Of a stretch of 46,402 nt of DNA, positions 1-8,581 are shown one piece after another (within the stretch, counting starts at the first letter, position 1; the number at the start of each line of letters is the position of its first letter). The stretch lies in NCBI GenBank assembly GCA_020693165.1, contig JAIMJQ010000010.1:1-46402 (forward strand), given 5' to 3'. Position numbers and translations under genes: made by a program. The notes beneath the pieces are model-generated. The model was given only the letters and a program-made list of their open reading frames with translations. It made no database searches and was not told where the DNA came from. The stretch is from Xanthomonas sp. GTDB lineage: Bacteria > Pseudomonadota > Gammaproteobacteria > Xanthomonadales > SZUA-5.

Positions 1-13
1 CGCACGAAGCTCG

Positions 14-89
14 GCTTTTGTGGGTCCAGACTTGTCTGGACGCCTTTCCCCTGAAGTCCAGAAAGCGTCCAGACAAGTCTGGACCCACC
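14..89. repeat. Double-hairpin palindromic repeat (REP/BIME-like), copy 1
   Basis: Two 18-bp hairpins stand head to head. The left one is GTCCAGACTTGTCTGGAC (24-41) and the right one is GTCCAGACAAGTCTGGAC (67-84). They are separated by about 25 bp and flanked by GTGGG on the left and CCCAC on the right. A marker GCTTTTG precedes the left hairpin. A second copy in the opposite orientation lies at 7475-7551. The element sits downstream of the rlmI stop codon. No transposase lies nearby, so it looks like a non-autonomous dispersed repeat; any terminator or mRNA-stabilising role is inference. Confidence 0.8.
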
Positions 90-124
90 AGAAGCAAGGC
101 TGCAAACGTGGCGCGCATGGGGTG

Positions 125-187
125 AGCAACCAGCAACCAGCAACCAGCAACCAGCACCCAGCAACCAGCAACCAGCAACCAGCAACA
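125..187. repeat. Tandem 7-bp repeat, nine units
   Basis: Nine head-to-tail copies of AGCAACC run from 125 to 187. The fifth unit is AGCACCC and the last is AGCAACA. The tract ends exactly where the rlmI stop codon begins (188-190, minus strand), so it is the immediate 3' untranslated sequence of rlmI. A perfect short tandem like this is expected to change length by replication slippage, but because it lies outside the reading frame it would not phase-vary the protein. Confidence 0.9.
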
Positions 188-1372
188 CTAGCTTCTTCTG
201 ACCTCGGCAATAAACCCTTTCAAGTATTCGGTCTCGGGCATCCCGGGGTGGATCGGATGATCCGCCGCCTGCGCCAACCGGCGAACGACGCGCAGATGCG
301 CGCCGAGGCTACATGCGGCGCGGTTGAGCGCGTCCAGCAATCCATCGGCGCTGAAGTGGTGCGAGCACGAACAACTGACAATCAGGCCGGCGTCGGCGAC
401 CAGGCGCAGGGCGGCTTCGTTGATGCGCCGGTAGGCCAGCGCACCCTGCTCGGTGTCTTTCTTGCGTTTGACGAATGCCGGCGGGTCGACGACCACGATG
501 TCAAAGCGCCGGCCCTGTTCGCGCAGCGTCCTGCAGGCGTCGAAGGCATCGTCCCTGAGGGTCCCGACCTTCGCAGCGACGCCACTGGCGTTTGCGTTGC
601 GTTCGACACTGGCCAGCGCCGACGCCGAACTGTCGACACACAGCGCGCTCGTGGCGCCGTGCACCGCGGCGCACACGCCCCAGCCGCCGCCGTAGCTGAA
701 CAAATCGAGCACCGTCGCGCCGCTGACCCAAGGCATCAGCGCCGCGCGGTTATCGCGTTGATCGTAGAACCAGCCCGTCTTCTGGCCGGTCAATGGCGAA
801 ATCCCGAAGCGCGCGCCGTTCTCGACAATCCAGACCGGCTCTTCGACCTCACCCCAGCCAATCCCACTCTCGCGCGGCAGGCCTTCGAGTTCGCGGCCGG
901 CGGCATCATTGCGCCAGACCAGCGCGCTGACCCCGGCGATCGACTGCAACGCGGCGCCAATCTCGGCCTTCAGCGCTTCCATGCCGGCAGTCCCGAGTTG
1001 CACCGACAGCACTGGGCCATAACGGTCGACGACCAGCCCCGGCAGCCCGTCGCTCTCGCCGTGAATCAGGCGCCCGTACTCGAGCACGCCGAGGCGCGCG
1101 CGCAATGCCAGCGCCGAGGCAATGCGCCGCTGCAGCCATCCTGCGGCGTCGAAACCATCGGCGGGCGTGCCGAGCAGACGCCCGGCGATCAGCACATTGG
1201 GATTGATGTAGGCAACGCCGAGGCTGTGCGACTTCGCCGACACCAGTTCGACGCATTCGCCTGGCGTCAACCCCAGCGCACCGAGTTTGCCCTCGAATTC
1301 GTTGGCGTAGACCCACAGATGCCCGAGGCGCAGGCGGCGATCGGCGTCGGACTTGAGGCGCAAGGCACGCAT
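188..1372 (-). CDS. rlmI: 23S rRNA (cytosine-C5) methyltransferase, RlmI type
   Basis: The 394-residue protein is the usual length for RlmI, which methylates C1962 of 23S rRNA with S-adenosylmethionine. An N-terminal PUA-like RNA-binding segment occupies roughly residues 1-75 and includes GHLWVYANE. The Rossmann methyltransferase core carries the SAM motif VLDLFSYGGGWG, the catalytic-loop motif VVDPPAFVKRKKD and the cysteine motif VSCSCSHHF, which is typical of m5C enzymes of the RlmI/RlmK family. The start is ATG at 1370-1372. It is transcribed away from the amylase gene, with about 160 bp between the two starts. Downstream are a heptamer tract and a double-hairpin repeat. RlmI and the RlmK half of RlmKL resemble each other, but this protein is single-domain, so RlmI is preferred. 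Confidence 0.9.
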   Translation of the reverse strand: MRALRLKSDADRRLRLGHLWVYANEFEGKLGALGLTPGECVELVSAKSHSLGVAYINPNVLIAGRLLGTPADGFDAAGWLQRRIASALALRARLGVLEYGRLIHGESDGLPGLVVDRYGPVLSVQLGTAGMEALKAEIGAALQSIAGVSALVWRNDAAGRELEGLPRESGIGWGEVEEPVWIVENGARFGISPLTGQKTGWFYDQRDNRAALMPWVSGATVLDLFSYGGGWGVCAAVHGATSALCVDSSASALASVERNANASGVAAKVGTLRDDAFDACRTLREQGRRFDIVVVDPPAFVKRKKDTEQGALAYRRINEAALRLVADAGLIVSCSCSHHFSADGLLDALNRAACSLGAHLRVVRRLAQAADHPIHPGMPETEYLKGFIAEVRRS

Positions 1373-1535
1373 CGGCAGTGGCCAGCTCGCAGGGGGTCGC
1401 GAAGTCTACCGATTCGCACACGGCCGCGCGCCGGCTGCGCATGCGTGCCCGAACCGGCCTGAATACGATTGCAGCGCGCGGCACATCGACGCGGCGCTTC
1501 CTAAACTGAGGGCGACCGGTGCTCGGGAAGCCGTG

Positions 1536-2984
1536 GTGTACATCCAGAGCCGATTCCGATGGAGATCTGCACTTCTGATCTGGCTGCTGGCGCATGCGCC
1601 GGCAGCCAGCGCCGGGGTGATTCTTCACGCCTTCAACTGGCGCTATGACGAAGTTGCCGCCAACGCCGACGAGATCGCCGCCCGTGGCTTTGCCAGTGTG
1701 CTGGTGTCGCCGCCGCTGAAAAGCGATGGCAGCGCCTGGTGGGCCCGCTACCAGCCGCAGGATTACCGGGTCATCGATCACGCACTCGGCAACACCGAGA
1801 GCTTCCGCTCGATGTCGCAGCGACTGGCGGCCGCCGGCCTCAATCTGTACGCCGACATCGTCGTCAACCATATGGCCAACGAGGCCAGCCAGCGCCCGGA
1901 CCTGAATTATCCGGGCCAGCGCGTGCTTGATCGCTACGCCGCCGATCCGGCCTGGTTCGAACGCCAGCGTCTTTACGGCGACCTGCGCTTCAACCAGTTG
2001 TCGCCGCTCGACTTCCGCGAGGCGCGCTGCATCAGCGACTACAACAACGTCTACCAGGTGCAGCACTGGCGCCTGTGCGGCGGCAGCGGCGATCCCGGTC
2101 TGCCCGATCTCAGTGACAATGACTGGGTGATCAGCCAGCAACGCCAATACCTCGCTGCGCTCAAGGCCCTCGGCGTCAGCGGCTTGCGCATCGATGCCGC
2201 CAAGCACATGACGCCCAAGCAGATTGCACGGATCTTCACACCCGCCATCATCGCCAACGTCTTCGTCTTCGGCGAGGTGATCACGGGATCGGGACTCGGC
2301 GATCCCGAATATCAGCTGTTCCTGGCGCCTTACCTCGACCAGACCAGTCACGCCGCCTACGACTTTCCGCTGCACGCGTCGCTGCGACGCGCTTTCGCCT
2401 TCAACGGAAACCTGGCCGATCTGGCCGATCCGCTCGCCCGCGGCCAGGCGCTGCCTGAGGCGCGCGCAGTCACCTTCACGGTCACCCACGACATGCCGAA
2501 CAACAGCGGCTTTCGAGGGCAGTTGCTGGACCCGGTGGACGAGACCCTGGCCTACGCGTACATCCTCGGCCGCGCCGGCGGCACGCCGTTGCTCTACAGC
2601 GACCACAACGAAAGCGGCGACAACCGCTGGGTGGATGCCTGGCGCCGCGCCGATCTCAATGCGATGGTGGATTTCCACAACCGGATGGACGGCCAGGACC
2701 TGCGCATGCTGGCCACCGGCGCCTGTTTCGTGGTGTTCCGCCGCGGCGCGCTGGGGCTCGTCGGCATCAACAAATGCGGCCACAGCGTCGACGTGGATCT
2801 CGACATCAGCGCCGACAAGCTGTGGTGGCGCACGCCCTATCGCGACCTGCTCGGCGGCAGCGTCATCAACATCGATCGCCGCGGATACCGCATCACGCTG
2901 CCCCCGCGCGCGGCCAGGATGTGGGTGCGCGAGGCAGCGGGCGTACCGATCGCTGCCAAGAAAGTGGAGCAGCCAGGTTATTGA
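1536..2984 (+). CDS. Secreted alpha-amylase (glycoside hydrolase family 13)
   Basis: The 482-residue protein should hydrolyse alpha-1,4-glucans outside the cytoplasm. The open frame reaches back to 1353, overlapping rlmI, but two consecutive GTG codons at 1533 and 1536 sit just after GGGAAG and directly before a clear signal peptide (positively charged RFRWR, then a hydrophobic stretch, then AAASA-like cleavage site), so a GTG start at 1536 is chosen. GH13 signatures are present: DIVVNHMAN (region I), GLRIDAAKH with the nucleophile Asp (region II), FGEVI with the acid/base Glu (region III) and TVTHDMPNN with the transition-state Asp (region IV). A short C-terminal beta domain follows. It appears monocistronic. 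Exact substrate range is not visible. Confidence 0.88.
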   Translation: MYIQSRFRWRSALLIWLLAHAPAASAGVILHAFNWRYDEVAANADEIAARGFASVLVSPPLKSDGSAWWARYQPQDYRVIDHALGNTESFRSMSQRLAAAGLNLYADIVVNHMANEASQRPDLNYPGQRVLDRYAADPAWFERQRLYGDLRFNQLSPLDFREARCISDYNNVYQVQHWRLCGGSGDPGLPDLSDNDWVISQQRQYLAALKALGVSGLRIDAAKHMTPKQIARIFTPAIIANVFVFGEVITGSGLGDPEYQLFLAPYLDQTSHAAYDFPLHASLRRAFAFNGNLADLADPLARGQALPEARAVTFTVTHDMPNNSGFRGQLLDPVDETLAYAYILGRAGGTPLLYSDHNESGDNRWVDAWRRADLNAMVDFHNRMDGQDLRMLATGACFVVFRRGALGLVGINKCGHSVDVDLDISADKLWWRTPYRDLLGGSVINIDRRGYRITLPPRAARMWVREAAGVPIAAKKVEQPGY

Positions 2985-3028
2985 GACGCGGGTTGATGGC
3001 GATCAGCGGCGGAGTCCGGGTAGCGGCC

Positions 3029-3158
3029 TGCGGGAAACTTGCGCGTAGCTCATTTTCCCGCAAAGTACGCCAAGGCAGACAGACCCGGCGCAGCCGCGTG
3101 GGTGCCGCCCGCGAACTGAATACCGTGCCGCCTTGGCTCTCCTTTGCGTCGTTTGCGG
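3029..3158. repeat. Inverted-repeat element with CGCAAAG...GCCAAGG arms
   Basis: Left arm around 3057-3076 (CCCGCAAAGTACGCCAAGGC) and right arm around 3127-3158 (complement reading CCGCAAACGACGCAAAGGAG followed by AGCCAAGG) form an imperfect long inverted repeat. Just before it, TGCGGGAAA (3029-3037) and TTTCCCGCA (3054-3062) form a perfect 9-bp stem. It fills most of the gap between the amylase and the cyclic-di-GMP gene. There is no following T-run, so it is recorded as a repeat rather than an intrinsic terminator. This arm pattern resembles dispersed repeats I know from other proteobacteria. Confidence 0.55.
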
Positions 3159-3245
3159 ACAATTGCTGTTTTGCGTTTCTTGCGGACCATGGGCCGGCGG
3201 GAACCGCGCGACATCGTCGAAGGTTCCCCAGTACACTCGCGCACC

Positions 3246-5438
3246 ATGCCCATCGATCGCGCCAACGTCCTGCGATTCGTGATCTACGTCGCGCTCTATG
3301 TAGTCGCGGCGGAGTTCGCGGTCGTTTTCGTGTCGTTGCCGACCGACGTGACACTGATCTGGCCATCGGCAGGCATCGCCTTTGCCGTGTTGGTGTTCCA
3401 TGGACCCCACTGGTGGCCGGTGATTCCGATCGGCATCTTGTTGACGCATTTGCTGGTGACGCCGGCACCGTGGTTGTTTGTGCCGTTCTCGGTAGCGAGC
3501 AATACCATCGCCACGCTGGTCGCGGTAACCCTGGCTCGGCGTGTCGGCGGCAACGACCTGATCACGTTGCGCGTCAGCAGCGGTTTTGTGCTGCTGGTCG
3601 GCGGCGCGCTCAGTGCCAGCATCAGCGCAATCATCGGCGTCAGCGGCATGCTGGTCTCCGGCATGATCGCGCCGAACCACCTCGCCCATTCCTTGATCAA
3701 GTGGTTTGCCGGCGACATCTTCGGGATCATCGTCGTCACCCCATTCACCTTGATGGTGTTGCGTGCGCTGCAGCGCGGCACGCTTTCGGATACGCCGATC
3801 GGCTTTGCCGGACACGCCGAGAAGCTCGCGTGGCTGCTGTCGAGCGCAGTCGGGATCTTCATCATCATCGAGGCCAGCTCGGCCAGTCCGGCCTACGCGC
3901 TGGGCTTGAGTTTTCTGCCGCTGGCATTTCTTCTGTGGGGCGCGCTGCGTTTCGAGCCGATCATCACCGCTGGCGCGACCGCGCTGTTCGCGCTGATCGT
4001 GGTCAGCCTGATTGGTCTTGGCATTGGTGGCTTCAGCGCGCCGAGCGACCTGCTGGAAACCTTCATCCTGCTGTCGCTGCTGTCGCTGATGGCCATCGTG
4101 CCGCAACTGGTCGCTGCCGCCAACTATCGGGTGCGCGCAGGGGCCTACGAAATGATGCAGCGCGCGCGCACCGACCGACTGACCGGCCTGCCGAACCGGA
4201 CCCGCTTCGAGGAAGAACTGGCGCAGGCGCTCGCGGCGCGCACGGAGATCGCCCACGGCGGCGCCATCGCCTACGTCGACCTCGACGAGTTCAAACTGGT
4301 CAACGATACCGCCAGCCACGCCGCAGGCGATGAAGCGATCCGCCAGCTGGCGAGCGTCATGCGCGCCAAGTTGCCCGACCATGTGCTGCTGGCACGCCTG
4401 GGCGCCGATGAATTCGGCGTTCTATGGATCGACGCCGATCTCGCGCAGGCTGAGGCCGACGCGCGGCAGATGCGCATCGCGATCTCCGAATTCCGCTTCG
4501 GCCACGCCGATCACGTGTTCGCGCTGACAGCCAGCATCGGCATCGTGCCGTTTCCACCTCGGCGCAGTTCGGTCGCGGAGTTGCTGGCGCAGGCCGACAT
4601 GGCGTGCTACGCCGCCAAGGAACTTGGAGGCAACCGCGCCCAGGTGCAATCGCCGGACAACCAGGCCGTGGTCGAGCGCACTGCGGCGATGGGTTGGGTC
4701 GTGCGCATCAACGATGCGCTGGAGAATGATCGTTTCGAGCTTTACGGGCAGCGCATCCTGCCGTTCATTCCGGAGCCCTACGAGTCCTTCGAAATCCTGC
4801 TGCGCCTGCGCGACGACCACGACGAAGCGCTGCTGCCGAGCCGCTTCATCCCGGCGGCCGAGCGCTTCCAGCTGGCCGGCCGCATCGACCGCCACGTGAT
4901 CGATCGCAGCCTGCGCTGGTTGGAGAGCAATCCGCGCGCACTCGGCATCCATCTCAACATCAACCTGTCGGCATCGACGCTGGCCGACGAGGATTTCGCC
5001 CAGTTTCTGCGCCAGCGGTTGAAAGCCAGCAGCGTCGACCCGGCGCAGATCTGCCTCGAGATCACCGAGACCAGCGCAGTGCGCGACCTCGGCCACGCGC
5101 GTCAGCTGATCTCCCAGTTCAAGGCACTCGGCGTGCGTTTCGCCCTCGACGACTTCGGCACCGGCTTCTGTTCGTTCGCCTATCTGCGCGATCTCGATGT
5201 CGACATTTTCAAGATCGACGGCGCCTTCGTGCGCAATTTCGACAAGAACGAGCTGTCGATGGCAATCGTCAAGTCGATCGTCGAGATCGCGCGCGTGCTC
5301 GGCAAGCGCACGGTCGCCGAATCCGTCGAGGACGTGCGCCTCGGTCGATTGCTGCAGGAGATCGGCGTCGACGCGGTGCAGGGGTACGCTTACCACCGAC
5401 CCGAGTCGCTGCGACTGCTGCTGGCCAGGGTGGCGTAG
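3246..5438 (+). CDS. MASE1-GGDEF-EAL membrane cyclic-di-GMP protein
   Basis: The 730-residue inner-membrane protein has three parts. Residues 1 to about 290 are a MASE1 sensor of multiple hydrophobic helices, containing LIWPSAGIAFAVL. A GGDEF domain follows from about 300 to 455 and an EAL domain from about 475 to 725. The GGDEF signature reads GADEF (residues 386-390) and no RxxD inhibitory site is visible before it, so cyclase activity is doubtful. The EAL motif reads EILLRL, but the other phosphodiesterase residues are present: NINLSAS, LEITET, DDFGTGF, FKIDGAFV, AESVED and VQGY. It probably hydrolyses cyclic-di-GMP, with the GGDEF part as a regulatory GTP-binding domain (inference). The start ATG 3246 has no ribosome binding site but has TACACT 8 bases upstream, as in leaderless genes. 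Confidence 0.88.
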   Translation: MPIDRANVLRFVIYVALYVVAAEFAVVFVSLPTDVTLIWPSAGIAFAVLVFHGPHWWPVIPIGILLTHLLVTPAPWLFVPFSVASNTIATLVAVTLARRVGGNDLITLRVSSGFVLLVGGALSASISAIIGVSGMLVSGMIAPNHLAHSLIKWFAGDIFGIIVVTPFTLMVLRALQRGTLSDTPIGFAGHAEKLAWLLSSAVGIFIIIEASSASPAYALGLSFLPLAFLLWGALRFEPIITAGATALFALIVVSLIGLGIGGFSAPSDLLETFILLSLLSLMAIVPQLVAAANYRVRAGAYEMMQRARTDRLTGLPNRTRFEEELAQALAARTEIAHGGAIAYVDLDEFKLVNDTASHAAGDEAIRQLASVMRAKLPDHVLLARLGADEFGVLWIDADLAQAEADARQMRIAISEFRFGHADHVFALTASIGIVPFPPRRSSVAELLAQADMACYAAKELGGNRAQVQSPDNQAVVERTAAMGWVVRINDALENDRFELYGQRILPFIPEPYESFEILLRLRDDHDEALLPSRFIPAAERFQLAGRIDRHVIDRSLRWLESNPRALGIHLNINLSASTLADEDFAQFLRQRLKASSVDPAQICLEITETSAVRDLGHARQLISQFKALGVRFALDDFGTGFCSFAYLRDLDVDIFKIDGAFVRNFDKNELSMAIVKSIVEIARVLGKRTVAESVEDVRLGRLLQEIGVDAVQGYAYHRPESLRLLLARVA

Positions 5439-5538
5439 GGCAACGGTTCACGAATCACGTCGTGGTCGGGTATGCGATGAGATATGACGCGTGTGGACGG
5501 CACCGGAACTTCCGCCGCCTGACGGCGACCAATGCCGG

Positions 5539-6648
5539 ATGTCGACCGCCATCAACCCCGATTCGCTGCTGCACCGCCATGTCTGGCGCAATCGCGTCGA
5601 GCGCTGGCGCGCGCAGGCTGCGGAGAGTGCGTTCACCGCATGCGCGGCCGCGGCGTTCGCCGGATTCGGTCTGTGGATAACCGATCCGCTATGGCCGCGT
5701 CTGCTGCGTAGCGACGCCGCATGGGCACGGCCGCTGCCAGTGGTATTGCTGGCGCTGATGCTGGCGACGGCACTCGGTTTGCGCGCGCTGGGGCAACGCC
5801 GCAAGCTGGCGGGCAACGAGCGCGACGACTGGCTCGCCGCATTGCCGATCGCCCCCGCGCTGCGACGCCATGCGCGACGTCGACGCGTCGCCATCGCGAG
5901 TGCGCTGACCTCAGCGGCCATCATCCTGATCACCGCGTGGGCCGCCGTCCGCGTCGAACACGCGGCCAACGCCTTGCTCGCCGCGCTGACGGCGGGAGCC
6001 GCGACCGGCGCACTCGCCAGCTGGTTCCTTCCCGAAGGCGCGGCCGCAACCGGCACGCTGCCGCGGCCGCGGGCGGCCGCCGTCGCGGTTCCGCCGGGTA
6101 CCCGTGGCCTCGCCCTGCTCGGCGCCGCGATGGAACCGGCGGTTGCACGGCTGCCACGAGGCGCCCCGTGGATGGCCGGCTTCTTTCTGCTGCTGCCGCC
6201 GTCGACGCCGGCGATCGCGATTCCCGGTCTGATCGTGTTGATCACTGCGCTGACGTTGGCTTTCGACCTGATCGGGCACTGGCGGACCCGCTTCCTTGGC
6301 GATCAACTCTGGCTCTGCGCCCAACCGCTGCCCCCGGCGCGACTGTTGCGGGCCTACCTGCCCGCATTGGCGAAGCGCGGGACACTGCTGGCATTGGTGA
6401 TCGGCGCCTCCCTGCACGCGCTGGGCGCGCCAGCGCTGTTTGCCTGGGTCGTGGCGCTGGCGATCTGGCTGCTGCTCGCCGATGGCGTGCTTTGCGCCTA
6501 CGCGACGCGACTTGCACCCCGGCGATTTCCGTTGCTGCTGATGCTGCACGGCGCGACCTTGGCGGCAAGCGCACAAGTGCTGCCGCCGGCGCTGCCGATC
6601 GTGCTGGGCGCGTGCGCGTGGACGGCCTGGCGCCGGGGAAATCGATGA
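5539..6648 (+). CDS. ABC-2 type exporter permease subunit (unassigned)
   Basis: The 369-residue protein is very hydrophobic, with around eight to ten predicted membrane segments and a long Arg-rich cytoplasmic stretch near residue 110. I do not recognise a named family. The assignment as a permease rests on membrane topology and on translational coupling: its TGA (6646-6648) overlaps the start of an ABC ATPase gene. An earlier in-frame ATG at 5491 exists; ATG 5539 is preferred because the intervening Pro-rich residues look non-coding. Base composition is like that of the neighbours. The exported substrate is unknown. Confidence 0.6.
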   Translation: MSTAINPDSLLHRHVWRNRVERWRAQAAESAFTACAAAAFAGFGLWITDPLWPRLLRSDAAWARPLPVVLLALMLATALGLRALGQRRKLAGNERDDWLAALPIAPALRRHARRRRVAIASALTSAAIILITAWAAVRVEHAANALLAALTAGAATGALASWFLPEGAAATGTLPRPRAAAVAVPPGTRGLALLGAAMEPAVARLPRGAPWMAGFFLLLPPSTPAIAIPGLIVLITALTLAFDLIGHWRTRFLGDQLWLCAQPLPPARLLRAYLPALAKRGTLLALVIGASLHALGAPALFAWVVALAIWLLLADGVLCAYATRLAPRRFPLLLMLHGATLAASAQVLPPALPIVLGACAWTAWRRGNR

Positions 6649-7400
6649 TGAATTCAACGCGTTCCGAGCTGCTGCTTGACGTCGCCCAGCTGCACCTGGA
6701 TTTTGGCGACCGGCCGGTACTGGCCGGCGTCGACCTCAGCATTCATGGTGGACAACTGCTGGGGCTGGTGGGGCCGAACGGCTCGGGCAAGACCAGCCTG
6801 ATTCGCGCCATCACTGGCTTGATTCCGGCAACTCGCGGTCAAGTGCGCGTGCGCGGCGTGGATATCGCCAGTGACCCGCTGGCAGCCCGCCGCCAGTTCG
6901 GATTCGCCCCGGATCCTGGGCGGCTGCCTGGCGCCCTGACCGGCCGCCAGGCGCTGTCGGTGACAGCGGCCGCGCGCGGCCTTGCCGACGTGCCGGAACG
7001 CTCGCTGCACCTGGCCAGCCGTCTCGGCGCCCTGCCCTGGCTCGACCAGCGCGTCGAAACCTACTCGCTGGGAACGCGCCAGAAGCTCGCGATACTGATC
7101 GGCCTGCTCGGCGATCCGCCGCTGCTGGTGCTCGACGAAGTGATGAACGGCCTCGACCCGATCTCCAGCCATGAGCTGAAGCTGGAACTGATCGAACGCT
7201 GCGAGAACGACCGCTGCGGCGTGCTGCTGGCGACCCACGGGCTGGAAATCGCGCCGACGCTGCTGACCGATGCCGTGCTGCTCAACGACGGCCGCATCCG
7301 CCATCGCTGGGGCGTCGAAAGTCTCACGGCATGGCGCCACGGCGACCCCGGCGCCTTCGAGCGGGCGGTGGTTGCGGCGCTGCGCAGCGATCCGGCGTGA
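6645..7400 (+). CDS. ABC transporter ATP-binding protein, partner of preceding permease
   Basis: The 251-residue ATPase carries a Walker A motif GPNGSGKT (residues 43-50), a degenerate signature YSLGTRQK in place of LSGGQ, Walker B plus D-loop LLVLDEVMNGLD, and an H-loop LLATHG. The usual catalytic Glu is present, but the residue after it is Val rather than Pro (DEVMNG instead of DEPTxG). It energises the membrane protein encoded just upstream; the genes overlap by 4 bp as ATGA. A second ATG at 6648 lies 7 bases after GGGGAA and is an equally good start. The pair forms a minimal two-gene ABC-2 exporter of unknown substrate. Confidence 0.85.
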   Translation: MMNSTRSELLLDVAQLHLDFGDRPVLAGVDLSIHGGQLLGLVGPNGSGKTSLIRAITGLIPATRGQVRVRGVDIASDPLAARRQFGFAPDPGRLPGALTGRQALSVTAAARGLADVPERSLHLASRLGALPWLDQRVETYSLGTRQKLAILIGLLGDPPLLVLDEVMNGLDPISSHELKLELIERCENDRCGVLLATHGLEIAPTLLTDAVLLNDGRIRHRWGVESLTAWRHGDPGAFERAVVAALRSDPA

Positions 7401-7411
7401 CTTGAGGCACA

Positions 7412-7449
7412 CGCGGCGCGCGGCGCGGGGCGCGCGGCGCGCGGCGCGG
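7412..7449. repeat. Low-complexity GC tract (CGCGGCG repeats)
   Basis: About 38 bp consist almost only of CGCGGCG/CGCGCGG units between the ABC ATPase stop codon and the second double-hairpin element. The first double-hairpin element is likewise next to a short-unit tandem (125-187), so the pairing of hairpin element and low-complexity tract occurs twice in this window. Confidence 0.7.
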
Positions 7450-7474
7450 AAAGGCTTGCAGGCGGCATGCTCTT

Positions 7475-7551
7475 GGTGGGTCCAGACTTGTCTGGACGCT
7501 CTCCCGGCCAGCAACCCAGGAGCGTCCAGACAAGTCTGGACCCACAAAAGC
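7475..7551. repeat. Double-hairpin palindromic repeat, copy 2, with truncated third copy
   Basis: The same pair of 18-bp hairpins as at 14-89: GTCCAGACTTGTCTGGAC at 7480-7497 and GTCCAGACAAGTCTGGAC at 7524-7541, with GTGGG and CCCAC flanks. The AAAAGC marker is now on the right, so this copy is inverted relative to copy 1. Conservation of marker and flanks shows the mobile unit is longer than the hairpins. At 7562-7577, GCTCTTGCTGGGTCCA repeats the entry sequence of this copy (GCTCTTGGTGGGTCCA), which suggests a truncated third copy in tandem. It lies between two ABC gene pairs. Confidence 0.8.
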
Positions 7552-7642
7552 ACAAAGCCGCGCTCTTGCTGGGTCCACGACGCTGTTCACTGGCGCAACC
7601 CCCTGTAGCCGCTGACCGTCGCCTGCGACTATCTTCGTCGCC

Positions 7643-8581
7643 ATGACCGACATCCTCGAAATCCGCCAGCTGTCCAAAACCTACGCTTCCGGCCTGCAGG
7701 CGCTGAAGCCGATCGACCTCGATATCCGACGCGGCGAGATTTTTGCGCTGCTGGGCCCGAATGGCGCCGGCAAGACCACGCTGATCGGCCTGGTGTGCGG
7801 ACTTTTGCGACCGAGCGGCGGCACGGTGCGCGTGGACGGGTTCGATATCCAGCGCGACTACCGCGCGGCCCGCGCGCTGATCGGCCTGGTTCCGCAGGAA
7901 CTGGCCACCGAGATGTTCGAAACGCCGATGGCGGCAGCCGCCTTCAGCCGCGGGCTGTTCGGGTGTCCGCCGGATCCGGCGCTGGTCGAGCGCGTGCTGC
8001 GCGGACTGACGTTGTGGGACAAGCGCAAGGACCGCATCCAGACCTTGTCCGGCGGCATGAAGCGCCGGGTGATGATCGCCAAGGCGCTGGCGCATCAGCC
8101 GCGCCTGCTGTTCCTCGACGAGCCCACTGCCGGCGTCGACGTGGAACTCCGTCGCGACATGTGGGCGCTGGTGCGCGGGCTGCGCGATGACGGCGTGACC
8201 ATCATCCTGACCACCCACTACATCGAGGAGGCCGAGGAAATGGCTGACCGCATCGGCGTGATCCACAAGGGCGAACTGATCCTGGTCGAGGACAAGTCGC
8301 GACTGATGGCCAAGCTCGGCAGCAAGACCCTGACGCTGCAGCTGCAGGATCCGCTGGCGACGCTGCCGCCCGAGTTGTCGGCCTGGCAGCTGACGCTGAA
8401 GGACGACGGCCACCTGCTCGAGTACCGCTTCGACATTCGTGCCGAGGAAAATGGCATCCCGGCATTGCTGCGGCGACTGCATGAGCTCGGAATCGGCTTT
8501 CGCGACCTGAATACCGAGCAGAGCTCGCTGGAAGACATCTTCGTCAGCCTGACCGGCAAGCGTGCCGAGGCTGCGGCATGA
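7643..8581 (+). CDS. yadG: ABC exporter ATP-binding protein, YadG-like
   Basis: The 312-residue protein resembles E. coli YadG along its length. It has Walker [10 protein letters not shown] (around residue 38), VPQE Q-loop, signature LSGGMKRR, Walker [14 protein letters not shown]-loop [10 protein letters not shown] and the C-terminal [11 protein letters not shown] typical of this group. It powers the permease encoded next, with which it overlaps by 4 bp (8578-8581). In E. coli the substrate of YadGH is not established. TATCTT ends 7 bases before the ATG and no ribosome binding site is visible, so the transcript may be leaderless. Confidence 0.9.
   Translation: MTDILEIRQLSKTYASGLQALKPIDLDIRRGEIFALLGPNGAGKTTLIGLVCGLLRPSGGTVRVDGFDIQRDYRAARALIGLVPQELATEMFETPMAAAAFSRGLFGCPPDPALVERVLRGLTLWDKRKDRIQTLSGGMKRRVMIAKALAHQPRLLFLDEPTAGVDVELRRDMWALVRGLRDDGVTIILTTHYIEEAEEMADRIGVIHKGELILVEDKSRLMAKLGSKTLTLQLQDPLATLPPELSAWQLTLKDDGHLLEYRFDIRAEENGIPALLRRLHELGIGFRDLNTEQSSLEDIFVSLTGKRAEAAA

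Noticed and set aside
125-187. CRISPR-like regular repeats
   Set aside because: The units are 7 bp and directly contiguous, with no spacers and no cas genes.
906-2783. 625-codon open frame antisense to rlmI and the amylase gene
   Set aside because: It lies opposite two well-supported genes, its composition (Ala, Arg, Val, Gln rich, no domain) is that of a shadow frame of GC-rich codons, and it has no ribosome binding site.
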